Positions 1 to 9,263 of a DNA stretch of 64,000 nt are shown piece by piece. Both the position numbers and the translations under genes were made by a program. The notes under the pieces are model-generated. The model searched no databases, was not told where the DNA came from, and saw only the letters and a list, made by a program, of their open reading frames with translations. The stretch is from Mermis nigrescens (lineage: Eukaryota; Nematoda; Enoplea; Mermithida; Mermithidae), in the NCBI GenBank assembly GCA_036768485.1, contig JAVLUZ010000399.1, positions 46,558 through 110,557 of the forward strand, in the 5' to 3' direction. Numbering within the stretch: the first letter of the stretch is position 1; every line of letters starts with the position of its first letter.

Positions 1-778
1 ACTGCTTGATCTGTCGCAGTTCTGATTTTATTGCATCAAGCTCGGTTTTTACGTTGGAATTAGAAATTGTGTTTAAGTAATCTTTAGCATAAACACGTTC
101 TTCACGTTCTAGTTGTGATTCAACATATAAAGCTGCTTTCCATGCATCGTCTAAGCATGTAAATTCACGATATTTGATTCCTTCTCTGATTTCAGCTAAC
201 ATACCTCTAAGAAAAATTGGTTTTACGATTAGATTACGTGCATCTTCTGTTAAATCTGGGTATGCGGCTCGTGCTAATTTCTTGAGTGATGTTATGTACT
301 CATTTATGCTTTCTGTACGCTTCTGTTTTCTTTCGATTAAGAGCTGCTGGTGAACATCACTATCGCGGCCAGCGGGGAATCGCCCAGCTAATAATTCTGT
401 TAAACTCTCGTAATCAGTTGGATTTTCTCTACGTTTAATATCATCAAAAACTGCTGATGCTGAACCTGATAAATGCGCTTCGAGAAAAGCTTGGCGCATT
501 TCATCGTCTTCTGGTCTTATTCCGTTTATAATCATAAATTTTTCCAACTTTTCGAGCCACTCAGTGAAACATTCCCCCAGAGCTCCTGTGAATAATGTTG
601 GCTGCCTTATTGGTAAAATGCCATTCGTTCTAATGCCTATGCGTCGCATTTCATTTACAAGTATGCTGTCTCGGGGTCTGTCCGTGCTCATTTCTGAAAT
701 TTTTTCATCTATGCGATCAATTGCACGCGTTAGATTGATATAACGATCATTTTCCTCTTTATCACTATCTGATGGCAT
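1..778 (-). CDS. gag: Gypsy-like retrotransposon Gag, partial (runs off left edge)
   Basis: The frame is open from a first ATG at 778-776 to the window edge, about 259 codons, and is preceded in frame by TAA near 969. The middle has the pattern of the retrotransposon Gag capsid domain: HLSGSASAVFDDIKRR, then YESLTELLAGRFPAG, then QQLLIERKQKRTESINEYI and LKKLARAAYPDLTEDARN, near residues 95-190. This domain coats the element's RNA in virus-like particles. An acidic and lysine-rich N-terminal part precedes it. No zinc knuckle or pol is visible because the sequence stops at the edge. Ty3/Gypsy is preferred over BEL/Pao from the spacing of Gag-domain residues, but this is inference. The long open frame suggests a fairly young copy. 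Confidence 0.8.
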   Translation of the reverse strand, partial: MPSDSDKEENDRYINLTRAIDRIDEKISEMSTDRPRDSILVNEMRRIGIRTNGILPIRQPTLFTGALGECFTEWLEKLEKFMIINGIRPEDDEMRQAFLEAHLSGSASAVFDDIKRRENPTDYESLTELLAGRFPAGRDSDVHQQLLIERKQKRTESINEYITSLKKLARAAYPDLTEDARNLIVKPIFLRGMLAEIREGIKYREFTCLDDAWKAALYVESQLEREERVYAKDYLNTISNSNVKTELDAIKSELRQIKQ

Positions 779-1018
779 ACTTCTTATATGTTCGTTATCT
801 ACCAAAACTGATTTTTCAGCGTTCTTAATTATTTCCGTAAATTCGTCGAAAACGGTTAACTTTACTTTTTCTGACTTTGATTTTTGTTTAGTCAGTTTTA
901 CGATTTTTGAGGAAATTTTTGTATGAAAATTATCGAAATAAGCAAAATTCTGATCGATTTGATTATGCCTGCGTTACGACAGATCACAGGTTAACGAAAA
1001 GGCGCGATCGCCAGAAAA
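779..1018 (-). other. Retrotransposon 5' leader with candidate primer binding site
   Basis: This lies upstream of the Gag ATG on the minus strand. At 1013-1001 the minus strand reads TGGCGATCGCGCC. It begins with the TGG expected of a primer binding site pairing with a tRNA 3' CCA end, and it loosely resembles arginine-tRNA sites. The preceding minus-strand sequence ends CGTAACA five bases earlier, a possible LTR 3' end. Both calls are tentative. Confidence 0.25.
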
Positions 1019-1740
1019 TGTTACGCCTTGGTAACAAAAGAAAAGAGCCGATTAGGTTTTGATGCTTTATTAGGAGAAAAAATGAACAAAAAATAGGTAA
1101 GTACGTTAATTTGAATGTATAATTTACGAAACGCGAATCATTTACCGGTTAGACATATGTCGTTTGCTCGTCTCGATTGTTAACGCTTAAATTTCGCTCC
1201 TTAGCTCCGAAAAACTGTTCAACTCTTATAACGTCCGATTATTCCGTTCGCTAAAGTTTACTCGCTCCTTCCGATCCGATCCGACTGCTTCTGACTTCTG
1301 ATCGCGTTACTAACTCAACTATTTCGCTAACTATCTCTCCGCCTTCGATCGGAGCTTTCGTCATTTTTATTCCAACGTTTTACTTAGTATCTTAATTTAG
1401 CTTGCCTCGAAGAGCTTATGCTTTGTTAGGGCGTTGACTGTGGCCCTCTCCTACTTTAGTATATGTAAGTTCTCACTTGACTCGTTTACGATAAAGACTG
1501 TTGACTCCAAAATACGTCAGCCTTTGTACAGTTTTTGATTAAAGTATTTTGACAGATTACGTGACTGAGTAGCATGTTCGCTCACTCGTTGAAGCTAAAA
1601 CGTTTCGACGAGCTTTTCTAAAATATCTTACGAATACATTTAAAAATTAGAGGCGCGCGGAAGATAAAAAGGTTGATTACAGTAAGAAAATGTTTAGCTA
1701 CTTGGAAAAAGAAAAGCTTTTAAAAAGATACATAAATCAC
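1019..1740. other. Possible 5' LTR remnant / unassigned sequence
   Basis: No open frame of note. The position next to the gag leader makes an LTR plausible. I could not find a matching second LTR or a clear TG..CA boundary at the far side, so the extent is not defined. Confidence 0.2.
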
Positions 1741-2215
1741 TCTTTTGTCACACTAATACTAATACTTTATTCGGAAAAAAACACAAGGGTAAAACAAAGT
1801 CACAAGGAAAATAAAATAGCATAGTGTAAAATGCGAAAATGTCCTGGACACACAGGCAAATAGATTGCGCTCACGTGTGCCCCATAAAAAAATTCCCAGA
1901 ATCAACCTTTTTCAAATTTCTCTCAAATGTCTCAACATTTGGAGAACTTCGAATATATTGTGAAAGATCGTTCCGAATTCTAGCTGATCTAGTAGCAAAA
2001 CAATACTTTTTACAATCAAGTCGAAATTTTTCTAAATATATCTGATTTGCAAATGCATTTCTAGTATGCGAATGACCATAAAACTTATAAAAATCTTCAG
2101 AAGGCAAGAGATTATTGTGAATAATATACGTAACAATTAAATCAAAATAAATTCTATGGAGTTCAAGCCTCTCTAAATTTAGGACTTTTAACCTTTCATC
2201 ATAAGAAAGTCCCAT
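1741..2215 (-). mobile_element. LINE 3' end with C-terminal reverse transcriptase fragment
   Basis: The minus-strand frame 2215-1871 (114 codons) has the layout of the C-terminal tail of Jockey/CR1-type non-LTR reverse transcriptases: SYDERLKVLNLERLELHRIY, then FYGHSHTRNAF, RLDCKKYCFATRSARIRNDL and VETFERNLKKV. After the stop comes a 3' region with AATAAAG followed by GTATTA-type tandem units (near 1768-1747), as expected for a LINE ending in a short microsatellite tail. The same 3' region occurs on the plus strand at about 4986-5096. The element is 5' truncated, as is usual for LINE copies. Confidence 0.7.
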
Positions 2216-3093
2216 AGTAAAATTGTTGTAAAGTAATGTGCCATTGCGCTAGGCTGCTAGTCAATGTTTTTTTTCTTAAAAAGTCGGGGAAGCGGGGCGT
2301 GGTTGGTTTATATGTGTACTCCGTGCTCCTCTTGTGTGAAAAAACGTTTTTTCGTTTTAGAATAAACTTTGATCGCATCCCCAGTGAAAATGTGTCGAGA
2401 TTTCGTTTGATGGATGATCATGTCAAATCATTCTTAATGGGTATCGCTATGACAACACATAACAGATAGAACAATAAACAAATAGTTTTTGTGAATTATG
2501 AATTGAAAGATAAAAATAAAAATACCAATTCATTCCAGTGCAGTGCACCGGTAAAATTTTTCCGATTTTTTCTCTTTTTAAATGGTTTTGGTAAAAATTT
2601 AGTATTCTAAATCATGAAATATTACAAAAATTACCAAAAGTTATTAAACGCCCAAAGAGTTACTAAGTTACTGAAAACATTTTGTGCTTCTAAATGGGTC
2701 AGAAAATTTTACTTGATTTAGCGACAAACTTAATAATATGGAAACCGTAAAAAGTTGGTTTTTTGTGAAAAGTAACGTCAACCAGCTTGAGAACGCCAAC
2801 GTTGTCATGCATTGAAGAAATCGAGGATGAAATTGCAGAAAATCAAAATATTTGAACCTTTGTGAAAGAATTTTTAGTCTGGATTCGAATAAAATTTTAA
2901 ATCGTTTCAATTCCATATCATTCTGCAGATTTTTTTAAAAATACAATTTTATTTCAAATAAATTTAATTGTATTTTATGATAATGATGTTTTACGTTTTT
3001 TTAAGAAAATATATAAAAAAACCATGGAAAAACCATAAAAAACCAAAAAACAAAATTTCAGAAATTTTCGAATTTTTGTTTTTCCCAACCCTG
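2216..3093. other. AT-rich stretch ending in a hAT-like terminus
   Basis: No convincing gene. The last bases (about 3086-3094) read CCCAACCCTG, preceded by A-rich CCATAAAAAACC-type repeats. This resembles the 3' ends of the hAT-like elements at 6194 and 36342. A possible left partner CAGTGCACCGG lies near 2540, but the flanks do not give a matching duplication, so no element is called. Confidence 0.3.
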
Positions 3094-3209
3094 TCGATGA
3101 GAAACGTTGAAAAACGGTTTTTTTCGCCATATCACAATTTTTAAGGCCTTTGACCTTTGAAAAAATTTCGCACTCCCCCCTCCAAAGCTTTGGTGCCGCC
3201 TACCTATGG
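3094..3209 (-). repeat. R1 repeat, truncated copy
   Basis: This matches the part of the R1 family running from GATGAGAAACGTTGAAAAA to the end CCTACCTATGG. The right part of R1 is missing where the hAT-like end at 3094 abuts it. Confidence 0.7.
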
Positions 3210-3244
3210 ATGCGATTCACGTTGCTCTTTCCACTCGTCGCATC

Positions 3245-3520
3245 CCATTACTCAGGCTTATTTTAAACGCTGGCACCAACATTTTGGTCAGTCCATGATA
3301 TTAAACCTAAGCCTAATAAGCAGGTAAACCAATACAAAGTATTATGAAAACCTTGCATTCTTTATCGAAATGAAACAGCGTTAGTCGATTGGTTAAGGTT
3401 CTGGGCTTTGAAGCAAGAAATCCACGTTTCGAATTCGGTTGGCAGTGACTTTCTACCGCTTCATTCAGGCTTATTTTAAGCGCTGGCACCAACATTTTCG
3501 TTAGTAACATGAATCTATAG
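3245..3520 (+). repeat. Tandem SINE-like repeats with tRNA-like head
   Basis: A block of about 45 bp containing CAGGCTTATTTTAA, GCGCTGGCACC and AACATTTT occurs at 3250-3296 and again at 3462-3510. Between them, 3370-3455 has a tRNA-like head: an A-box-like GTCGATTGGTTAAGG and a B-box-like GTTTCGAATTC about 40 bases on. The picture is one full SINE preceded by the body of another. Confidence 0.4.
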
Positions 3521-4839
3521 AAACAATCCGAGCACTGCCTTATTTGTTTTCGACTTGACTCAATTCGGACCAGCCACTTATGTAGGTGGCAGCTTTCACC
3601 GAATACCACTTGCAATATACGTATTTAAAACGTGGCTATCATTACACATGTGAACCAGCTTACACCAATGCCAAATTTTTCTAAATTGCAAAATCTCGCT
3701 TGATAAAATACCCAAACTGTGGAAAATAAATGATGGTGGATGAAGAAAAATACGCAAAAGCGAGTGAATGGACCAAGAACAAGAGGGAAAAAAGCAGCAA
3801 GATTGAAGGGATGATTGCGTTGCGTAACGGACAAACAGTGTTGCCAGGTCAAATTTTTAAAAACCCCCAAAAAAATCCCCCAAATGAAGAAAAAACCCCC
3901 ATATTAAAAAATGCTTTGTTAAACAATTAAGTCAATAAAACGCATACAAACAAGCTGGATGCGCTAAATGACATCGTTTTTGTGCATTTTCCACCTCGCC
4001 ACATCTCTTGCAGCCAAAAATAAAAAAAACATTTTTTCTGAATTTTTCGCTTTTAATTTAAAAAAATGTTTTAAAATAGTTGTTTTGCGCAACATTTTTT
4101 TGATTCTTATTTCTCTTGATAGAACAAGTATAAAGTTGGCCAATCTTAAACAACTTTCTGATGATATTCATGCATTTTTTGTTCGAAAACATGCTTTCAG
4201 CTAAGCAGCATAATACATTAACAACCTTTTATAAACAATTTATTTCAAAATGGTTCACCAAATTCACTCTAACACGACTTCAGCAGCATAATTATCGATT
4301 TCATCAAACAAAACATTATCTAAATCAAAATTGGACATCATTTACGAGCAAGTAGTGATCGACCAGGGCGCTCTAAATCATTTAGCCACTAGCTACAAAT
4401 GAATGAGGTAAAAATAGCATTTAATTTAATGAGTTAAGTGAAGGAATCGAAAACATGCAGATTGTCCTGAACATTTATTCAACAAAAGCTCATTTATACA
4501 CAGTAGCAAAACAATGACTAAGTATACATATGGTCGAATCAGTACAGTTCTCAAAATTAACACTTGCCCATTGATAAATGACTGGCAGTATCACATCCTG
4601 TACAAAATACGAATTACACTAAATTTTTCTTCGGCCATTTTTAGACCTTGCCCTGGCCGGGGCCGGGGATGCTGAAAAATGGCTGAAGATAGCCGGGCCA
4701 GGGCTCCGGTTGATCAACTACGCGCGAGCTATAATCAGTTTGAGAATCATAAATTTGATTGGTGAATTTTAATAGGATATATTTTGTTTTTTTTAAATTT
4801 GAACAGTTTGTTCACGCCACAGTAATCCGTATCGAACCG

Positions 4840-4953
4840 CTAAAATATTGTCAACAGTACTAGGGCATGCATACAATTACGTAACTTATTTTTAACAACA
4901 TTCATAATGGAAAACACGCGTTCAACAGCAGCATTCGAAAATGGTAAGTCGAG
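4840..4953 (-). pseudogene. hAT transposase C-terminal dimerisation domain fragment
   Basis: The minus-strand frame from 4953 to the TAG at 4842-4840 reads LDLPFSNAAVERVFSIMNVV, then KNKLRNCMHALVLLTIF and stop. The S-N-A-x-V-E-R-x-F-S-x-M-N-x-x-K pattern is the conserved C-terminal hAT dimerisation motif, which pairs transposase subunits. Everything upstream is missing because the LINE tail and the inverted second copy follow directly. It is a fragment of an element, not a working gene. Confidence 0.85.
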
Positions 4954-4985
4954 ATAACTGAGATAACTGTAACCGAGCAATCTAC

Positions 4986-5096
4986 TTGCCTGTGTGTCCA
5001 GGACATTTCGCATTTTATTTTATTTTCCTTGCGACTTTTGTTTTACCCTTGTTTTTTCCGAATAAAGTATTAGTATATTATTAGTATTAGATTTGT
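4986..5096 (+). mobile_element. LINE 3' tail (5' truncated)
   Basis: This is the inverted match to 1741-1862: it contains CCTGTGTGTCCAGGACATTT, the AATAAAG signal and GTATTA-type units. It sits exactly between the two hAT tails. Confidence 0.65.
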
Positions 5097-5129
5097 CCAT
5101 CTTAAATTCATTTATTGTCCTTGTCCATA

Positions 5130-5187
5130 TGTGTGCTTAATTTTACGTAATCGTATGTATGCCCCAATCCTGTTGACAATATTTTAG
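5130..5187 (+). pseudogene. Second hAT transposase C-terminal tail, inverted
   Basis: The plus frame reads CLILRNRMYAPILLTIF then TAG at 5185-5187. It matches the last residues of the minus-strand tail at 4953-4840, with substitutions typical of a diverged second copy. Confidence 0.7.
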
Positions 5188-5745
5188 CGGTTCGATACGG
5201 ATTACTGAGGCGTGAACAAACTGTTCAAATTTTTGAAATAACAAAATATATGCTATTAAAATTCACCAATCAAATTTATGATTCTCAAACTGATTCTAGC
5301 TACGCGTAGTGATCAAATCAAAATCAATATGGCACAAAAAAGGAAAAAATGACATGGAGAATGAACAAATGAAACGATGAATTATTAACTCAACTTGGAC
5401 GATGAACCTCTCGATATGTAACCAGGGCTCCGGACAGTGTTGTCAAGTCTAAATTTTCAGCATCTATAAATTCATCCATAGAAATCCGAAAATTTCCCTA
5501 GATTTCTGATATTATTGTAACAACACTCACCTTTGTGTAGGTACTTAAATTTTGCTATTCTTTCAAAAAATTAGTTGAATCGATGGCGACTGTTCATTAA
5601 CACGATATTTTAGAAGAATTGAAATAAATTCTACCGTGATCATAGGGCTGAAAACCAAAGTCCTGAAATAAAAAAAGGTCAGCTGAGCTGGGCACGCACG
5701 GCTGTGCTGTCGGCTTCTCTTGACAAAAACTTGCAGTGATTGACA

Positions 5746-6008
5746 TACGTGGGCAGCAAGAAAATTCTGGGGGGGTGCAAGATTTTTTTGAAGGTCGAAA
5801 AATGGCCTTAAAAATGGTGGTATGGCGATGAAAACACCATTTTTTGACGTTTCTCATCAAGCACTATCCATTGGCATCAAAAAATTGCGAAAAAAACGAA
5901 AAAAATTTTCAAAAATTGAATTCTGGGGGGGGTATTTTGATTTCTGGGGGGTATTTTGGTTTCTGGGGGGGTGCATACCCCCCAAACCCCCCCACGCCCA
6001 GGTGTGGT
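5746..6008 (+). repeat. R1 repeat, near-complete copy
   Basis: Runs from the CGTGGGCAGCAAGAAAATTC end through GGTATGGCGATGAAAACACC and TGCATACCCCCCAAACCCC to CACGCCCAGGTGTGG. It is a reference copy for the family and lies inside the 3836-6194 element. Confidence 0.8.
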
Positions 6009-6029
6009 GATTGATTGCTGCCTCTAAAC

Positions 6030-6194
6030 TCACTAGAATTTGATACTTGAATAATAAATGAAAAACCCCCAAAAAAACCTAAAAAATTTCGAAAAACCCC
6101 CATGAAATCCCCCGTGAGCTAAAACCCCAAAAAAGCCCCCAAGGACCCCAAAAACCCCCAAAATGGGGGGAAAACCCCCAACCTGGCAACCCTG
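6030..6194 (-). repeat. C-run/A-run subterminal tract of hAT-like element
   Basis: Repeated AAAACCCCC-type units fill the last 150 bp before the terminus ACCTGGCAACCCTG. On the minus strand these are runs of four to six G separated by T-runs, a possible G-quadruplex former. Confidence 0.5.
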
Positions 6195-6202
6195 CGAACA
6201 AA

Positions 6203-6880
6203 ATAACGTGCCACAGTAACATTCGATCAATTTCATTGTATGTGTGATGCGCTACTTTTGCGGATTGCGAAATTGGTTATCGATGCTCGCTCGACGCATA
6301 TGTAATGAAATGAAGGTGCAACAGCCATTTTGAGAGTTTAGGACCTCCGACTATTTAGCTCACCTCAGCTTCTAATCATTTTGAAACAGCCTAAATAGTT
6401 CAGTAAAAACTACGTTTTAACTTTTTAATTGCTACTTATGTATGCACGCAAGTGGCGGATCAAAAAAATCAGTCCAGTGGAACAGTGCAGCTGGTCTGTG
6501 CAACATAATGTGGCATTTTTCTTTTAAAAATATTCGATGTCACAAAGCTTAGTAGGGTAAATATTTATCAATTAATTGCAATTGCGCAAAATTGGTTGAC
6601 AACAGCTAAACTGGCTTATGTACATGAATAAAAACTTAGATGTAAAGCGATTAACCCGTCAGCTTTATATGGTCGGTTTCGACTAGTCTGGGCATAAATT
6701 TTATGAAGTTTGTCGACAATAAGCCGACAGATTATGATTAGAGCATTGATCGGATAAATAATTATCGTACTCCGCCGGCTTACTTTCGAACAAATCTTGA
6801 AATTTATGCCCAAATCTACATAAGTGAAACAGACTATATATAGGTAATGTAACTACCTACCTAATGCTCGTGTGCTTTTG
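6203..6880. other. No gene seen
   Basis: Short chance frames only. I see no repeat match within the window. Confidence 0.4.
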
Positions 6881-6904
6881 TGCGTAGGGATCTCACGGCG
6901 GTAC

Positions 6905-7100
6905 CTACAGTCAAGACCACAAGTAACGTTCCTCAAGCGCATGTCCTACAGGCACCTGGCAGTCCAGCGACAGGCATCACACATGCAATTTTCCCTCGAC
7001 GCGAATGCTTACAAATATAAAATTTTGGCCGACTCACAAAGCAGGTCACAGGCGCCTGTTGTGCCTGTGCTTGAGGAACATTACTTGTGGTCTTGCCCGT
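6905..7100. repeat. Short inverted repeat (foldback)
   Basis: AGACCACAAGTAACGTTCCT, then CAAGC and CAGGCACCTG, near 6916-6960 recurs inverted at about 7045-7095 with few changes. The long open frames across it on both strands follow from this symmetry. Confidence 0.45.
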
Positions 7101-7184
7101 ACTCCTTCTTGTCCAGTACAGGCCAGTGTTAAACACTTGAAGCAAAGTGCACCAACCTAAAACTTACTAACCGTGTAGTGCAAA

Positions 7185-7426
7185 CCATAGGTGGGCAGCA
7201 TCAAAATTCTGGGGGGTGAATAGTATTAAAAGTGGTCGTATGGCGAAAAAACACCATTTTCGACGTTTCTCATCGAAAGCACTATCCAATAACATCAAAA
7301 AATCGCTAAAAACAACAAAAAATTTAAAATTTGAATTCTGGGTGGGGGGGAGGGGTATTTTGATTTCTGGGGGATGGGGGTATTTCAACTTCTGGGGGTG
7401 CACACCCCCCACGCCCACGTGTGGTG
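7185..7426 (+). repeat. R1 repeat, near-complete copy
   Basis: Starts CCATAGGTGGGCAGCA and ends CCACGCCCACGTGTGG, with the GGTCGTATGGCGAAAAAACA core. Confidence 0.8.
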
Positions 7427-7537
7427 CTAACCTAAAACGTACTAAAGCGTGAACCCAACAACCAGTGGACGTGATTCGTTCAAGACTCATTTTTTCCTTT
7501 TTAATTTTAAGAAAAGTTCTCAATTTAAGATACAAAA

Positions 7538-8274
7538 GGAAATAGTTATGAAAAATGAGCTTGTTAAGCGAGAGTTGTAAACCAAGAGAAACTTAAACTT
7601 TAAACATACCATTAAATTATGAAGAGGATTATAAAAGATTTTAAACTATAAGAAAATGAAAAAGGTGGTGTGGTGTGTATGGCTACAATGTACGCAGCAG
7701 AATTCTAAAGCTTATATCTGCATTTTACCTTCAGATTAGAGTAAGGTTTGTTTACAAACCTGTTATGTGTATAAGCCGGTTTTTCAAGAACAAGGATGCT
7801 GTACCTGCTAAGCTACTCTCAAATTTAGTATATAAGTATACGTGTTCTAGCTGTATGGCTAGTACATTGGCGAAACTCGCCGACATTCTGGGAGTAGAAT
7901 TGCAGAGCATACTGGCATCTCATTTGCTACAGGAAAGCCAGTTCAGTTTTCCAATCTGCTATTAACAAACATATCTCAAATAGCAATCATTCAATTACAT
8001 CAGATTGCTTTAAGGTTATTGGTCGAGCATCCAACTCTTTTGATCCTTTAATCAAGGAGTCATTATACATAGCACGTGATCGTCCTATTCTCAACAATAA
8101 TGTTTCATCATATCCTCTAAATTTGTTTTAATTTACTAAAATCCCACCTTTTTCATTTTCTTATAGTTTAAAATCTTTTATAATTCTCTTCATAATTTAA
8201 TGGTATGTTTAAACTTTTAAGTTTCTCTTGGTTTACAACTCTCGCTTAACAAGCTCATTTTTCAAAACTATTAC
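7538..8274 (+). mobile_element. Penelope-like remnant between inverted repeats
   Basis: Left arm 7538-7668 and right arm 8145-8274 are near-perfect inverted copies (for example GAGCTTGTTAAGCGAGAGTT and its complement). Between them lies a decayed GIY-YIG endonuclease reading frame. Penelope elements are known to carry terminal repeats that can be inverted, which fits. Confidence 0.55.
7735..8131 (+). pseudogene. GIY-YIG endonuclease domain remnant (Penelope-like)
   Basis: Three frame segments join into one recognisable protein end. First comes VRFVYKPVMCISRFFKNKDA, then LSNLVYKYTCSSCMA. After a shift near 7860 comes YIGETRRHSGSRIAEHTG with GKPVQFSN. After a second shift near 7955 come INKHISNSNHSITSDCFKVI and IKESLYIARDRPILNNNVSS, ending at TAA 8129-8131. 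The C-x-x-C followed by YIGET and R-x-x-E-H is the GIY-YIG nuclease arrangement of Penelope-like retroelements, which cuts the target site for priming. At least two frameshifts make it non-functional. Confidence 0.75.
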
Positions 8275-8429
8275 CTAGTGAACAGTCGCTTCTATAAAAG
8301 GAAATGTCTTACGTACCATGTTTACTTTTCTAACCTGCATTTAATTACGAAAAGCTTCACAGACCAAGCAACAATAAACGAGGCACAGCGCAGCTAAGTA
8401 TAACAAACCTGGCAGCCTAACGCCAGTAG

Positions 8430-8668
8430 GCACACCTGGGCGTGGGGGGTTTGGGGGTATGCAACCCCCAGAAACCAAAATATCCCCCTGGAATTCAATT
8501 TTTTGAAAATTTGTTCGTCTTTTTCGCAATTTTTTGATGCCAATGGATAGTGTTTGATGAGAAACGTCGAAAAATGGTGTTTTTATCGCCATATCACCAT
8601 TTTTAAGGCCATTTTTTACCTTCAAAAAATCTTGCACCCTGTAGAATTTTCTTGCTGCCCACGTATGT
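8430..8668 (-). repeat. R1 repeat, near-complete copy
   Basis: CACACCTGGGCGTGGGG at the left and TGCTGCCCACGTATG at the right, reading on the minus strand. Open frames through it are the repeat itself. Confidence 0.8.
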
Positions 8669-9195
8669 ATGCCAGTAGGCTAAAAATCAAACGCCAATAA
8701 ATCAAAACCAAAACCTTTGACTGAACAATGCCGCACAAATACTCGTAATTTACAACGCATTATTTTAGTATTAAAAAAATACCTACTCGTACTTTCAAAA
8801 TTTTGAAGACTAGTCCCCCTTTATCCCCCACAACTACTCCACTGAGGGCATAGCTGGCCTTCTGAATTAGGGGGGTAAAATTTTGAAAGCGAATATGTTA
8901 ACATGTAACTTGAAGATAAGCAAGAATAATGACGTTTCTGAGCTGTTCATAGCAAGATCAATGCACCTACGCACTGAAAAAAATTTTTAAAAATGTAATT
9001 TTCTTCGAATTATAATAAAAAATATGCCGTGCTGTATGTATATAAATGAATAAACGCGAAGCGCCATAAAATATTGGCATTATCAGCAGTGATCGGACCG
9101 AGGCCTCGGCCTCGGCAATCCTCGGCGTTTTTTGGAGCCTCGGTTTCGGCGCCGAGGGTGATGCTGAAAAGTGCCAAGGCGCCGAGGGTTAATTG

Positions 9196-9263
9196 ATTTC
9201 TGGGGGGGTATTTCAACTTCTGGGGGTGCATACCCCCCAAACCCCCACGCCCATGTGTGGTTA
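9196..9263 (+). repeat. R1 repeat, 3' fragment
   Basis: GGGTATTTCAACTTCTGGGG through CCACGCCCATGTGTGG, replacing about 230 bp of sequence found at the same place in copy B. Confidence 0.65.

Larger units (their letters stand above)
4698..5320. repeat. Foldback made of two facing hAT 3' ends
   Basis: An arm of about 150 bp at 4709-4860 (TTGATCAACTACGCG, then AATCAGTTTGAGAATCATAAA in two pieces) recurs inverted at about 5165-5320. Each arm carries the last codons of a hAT transposase reading away from the centre of the foldback. The centre holds a LINE 3' tail. Confidence 0.7.
3836..6194. mobile_element. hAT-like element with 8-bp target duplication (carries nested elements)
   Basis: The left end reads CAGTGTTGCCAGGT. 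The right end, reverse complemented, reads CAGGGTTGCCAGGT, so 13 of 14 bases match. The flanks are CGGACAAA (3828-3835) and CGAACAAA (6195-6202), 7 of 8 identical, which fits the 8-bp duplication of hAT transposons. Both subterminal regions carry C-run/A-run tracts (3862-3905 and 6060-6180). Inside are hAT transposase tails, a LINE tail and an R1 copy. Confidence 0.7.

Noticed and set aside
1019..2132. 1.1-kb LTR bounded by CGTAACA words
   Set aside because: The right boundary falls inside the LINE fragment at 1741-2215 and no second LTR is available to compare.
2540..3094. Complete hAT-like element
   Set aside because: The right end CCCAACCCTG looks right, but the left candidate and the flanks (TTCCAGTG versus TCGATGAG) do not match.
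3370..3455. Functional tRNA gene
   Set aside because: Box-like words are present but I could not form an acceptor stem and a proper anticodon arm, so a SINE head is more likely.
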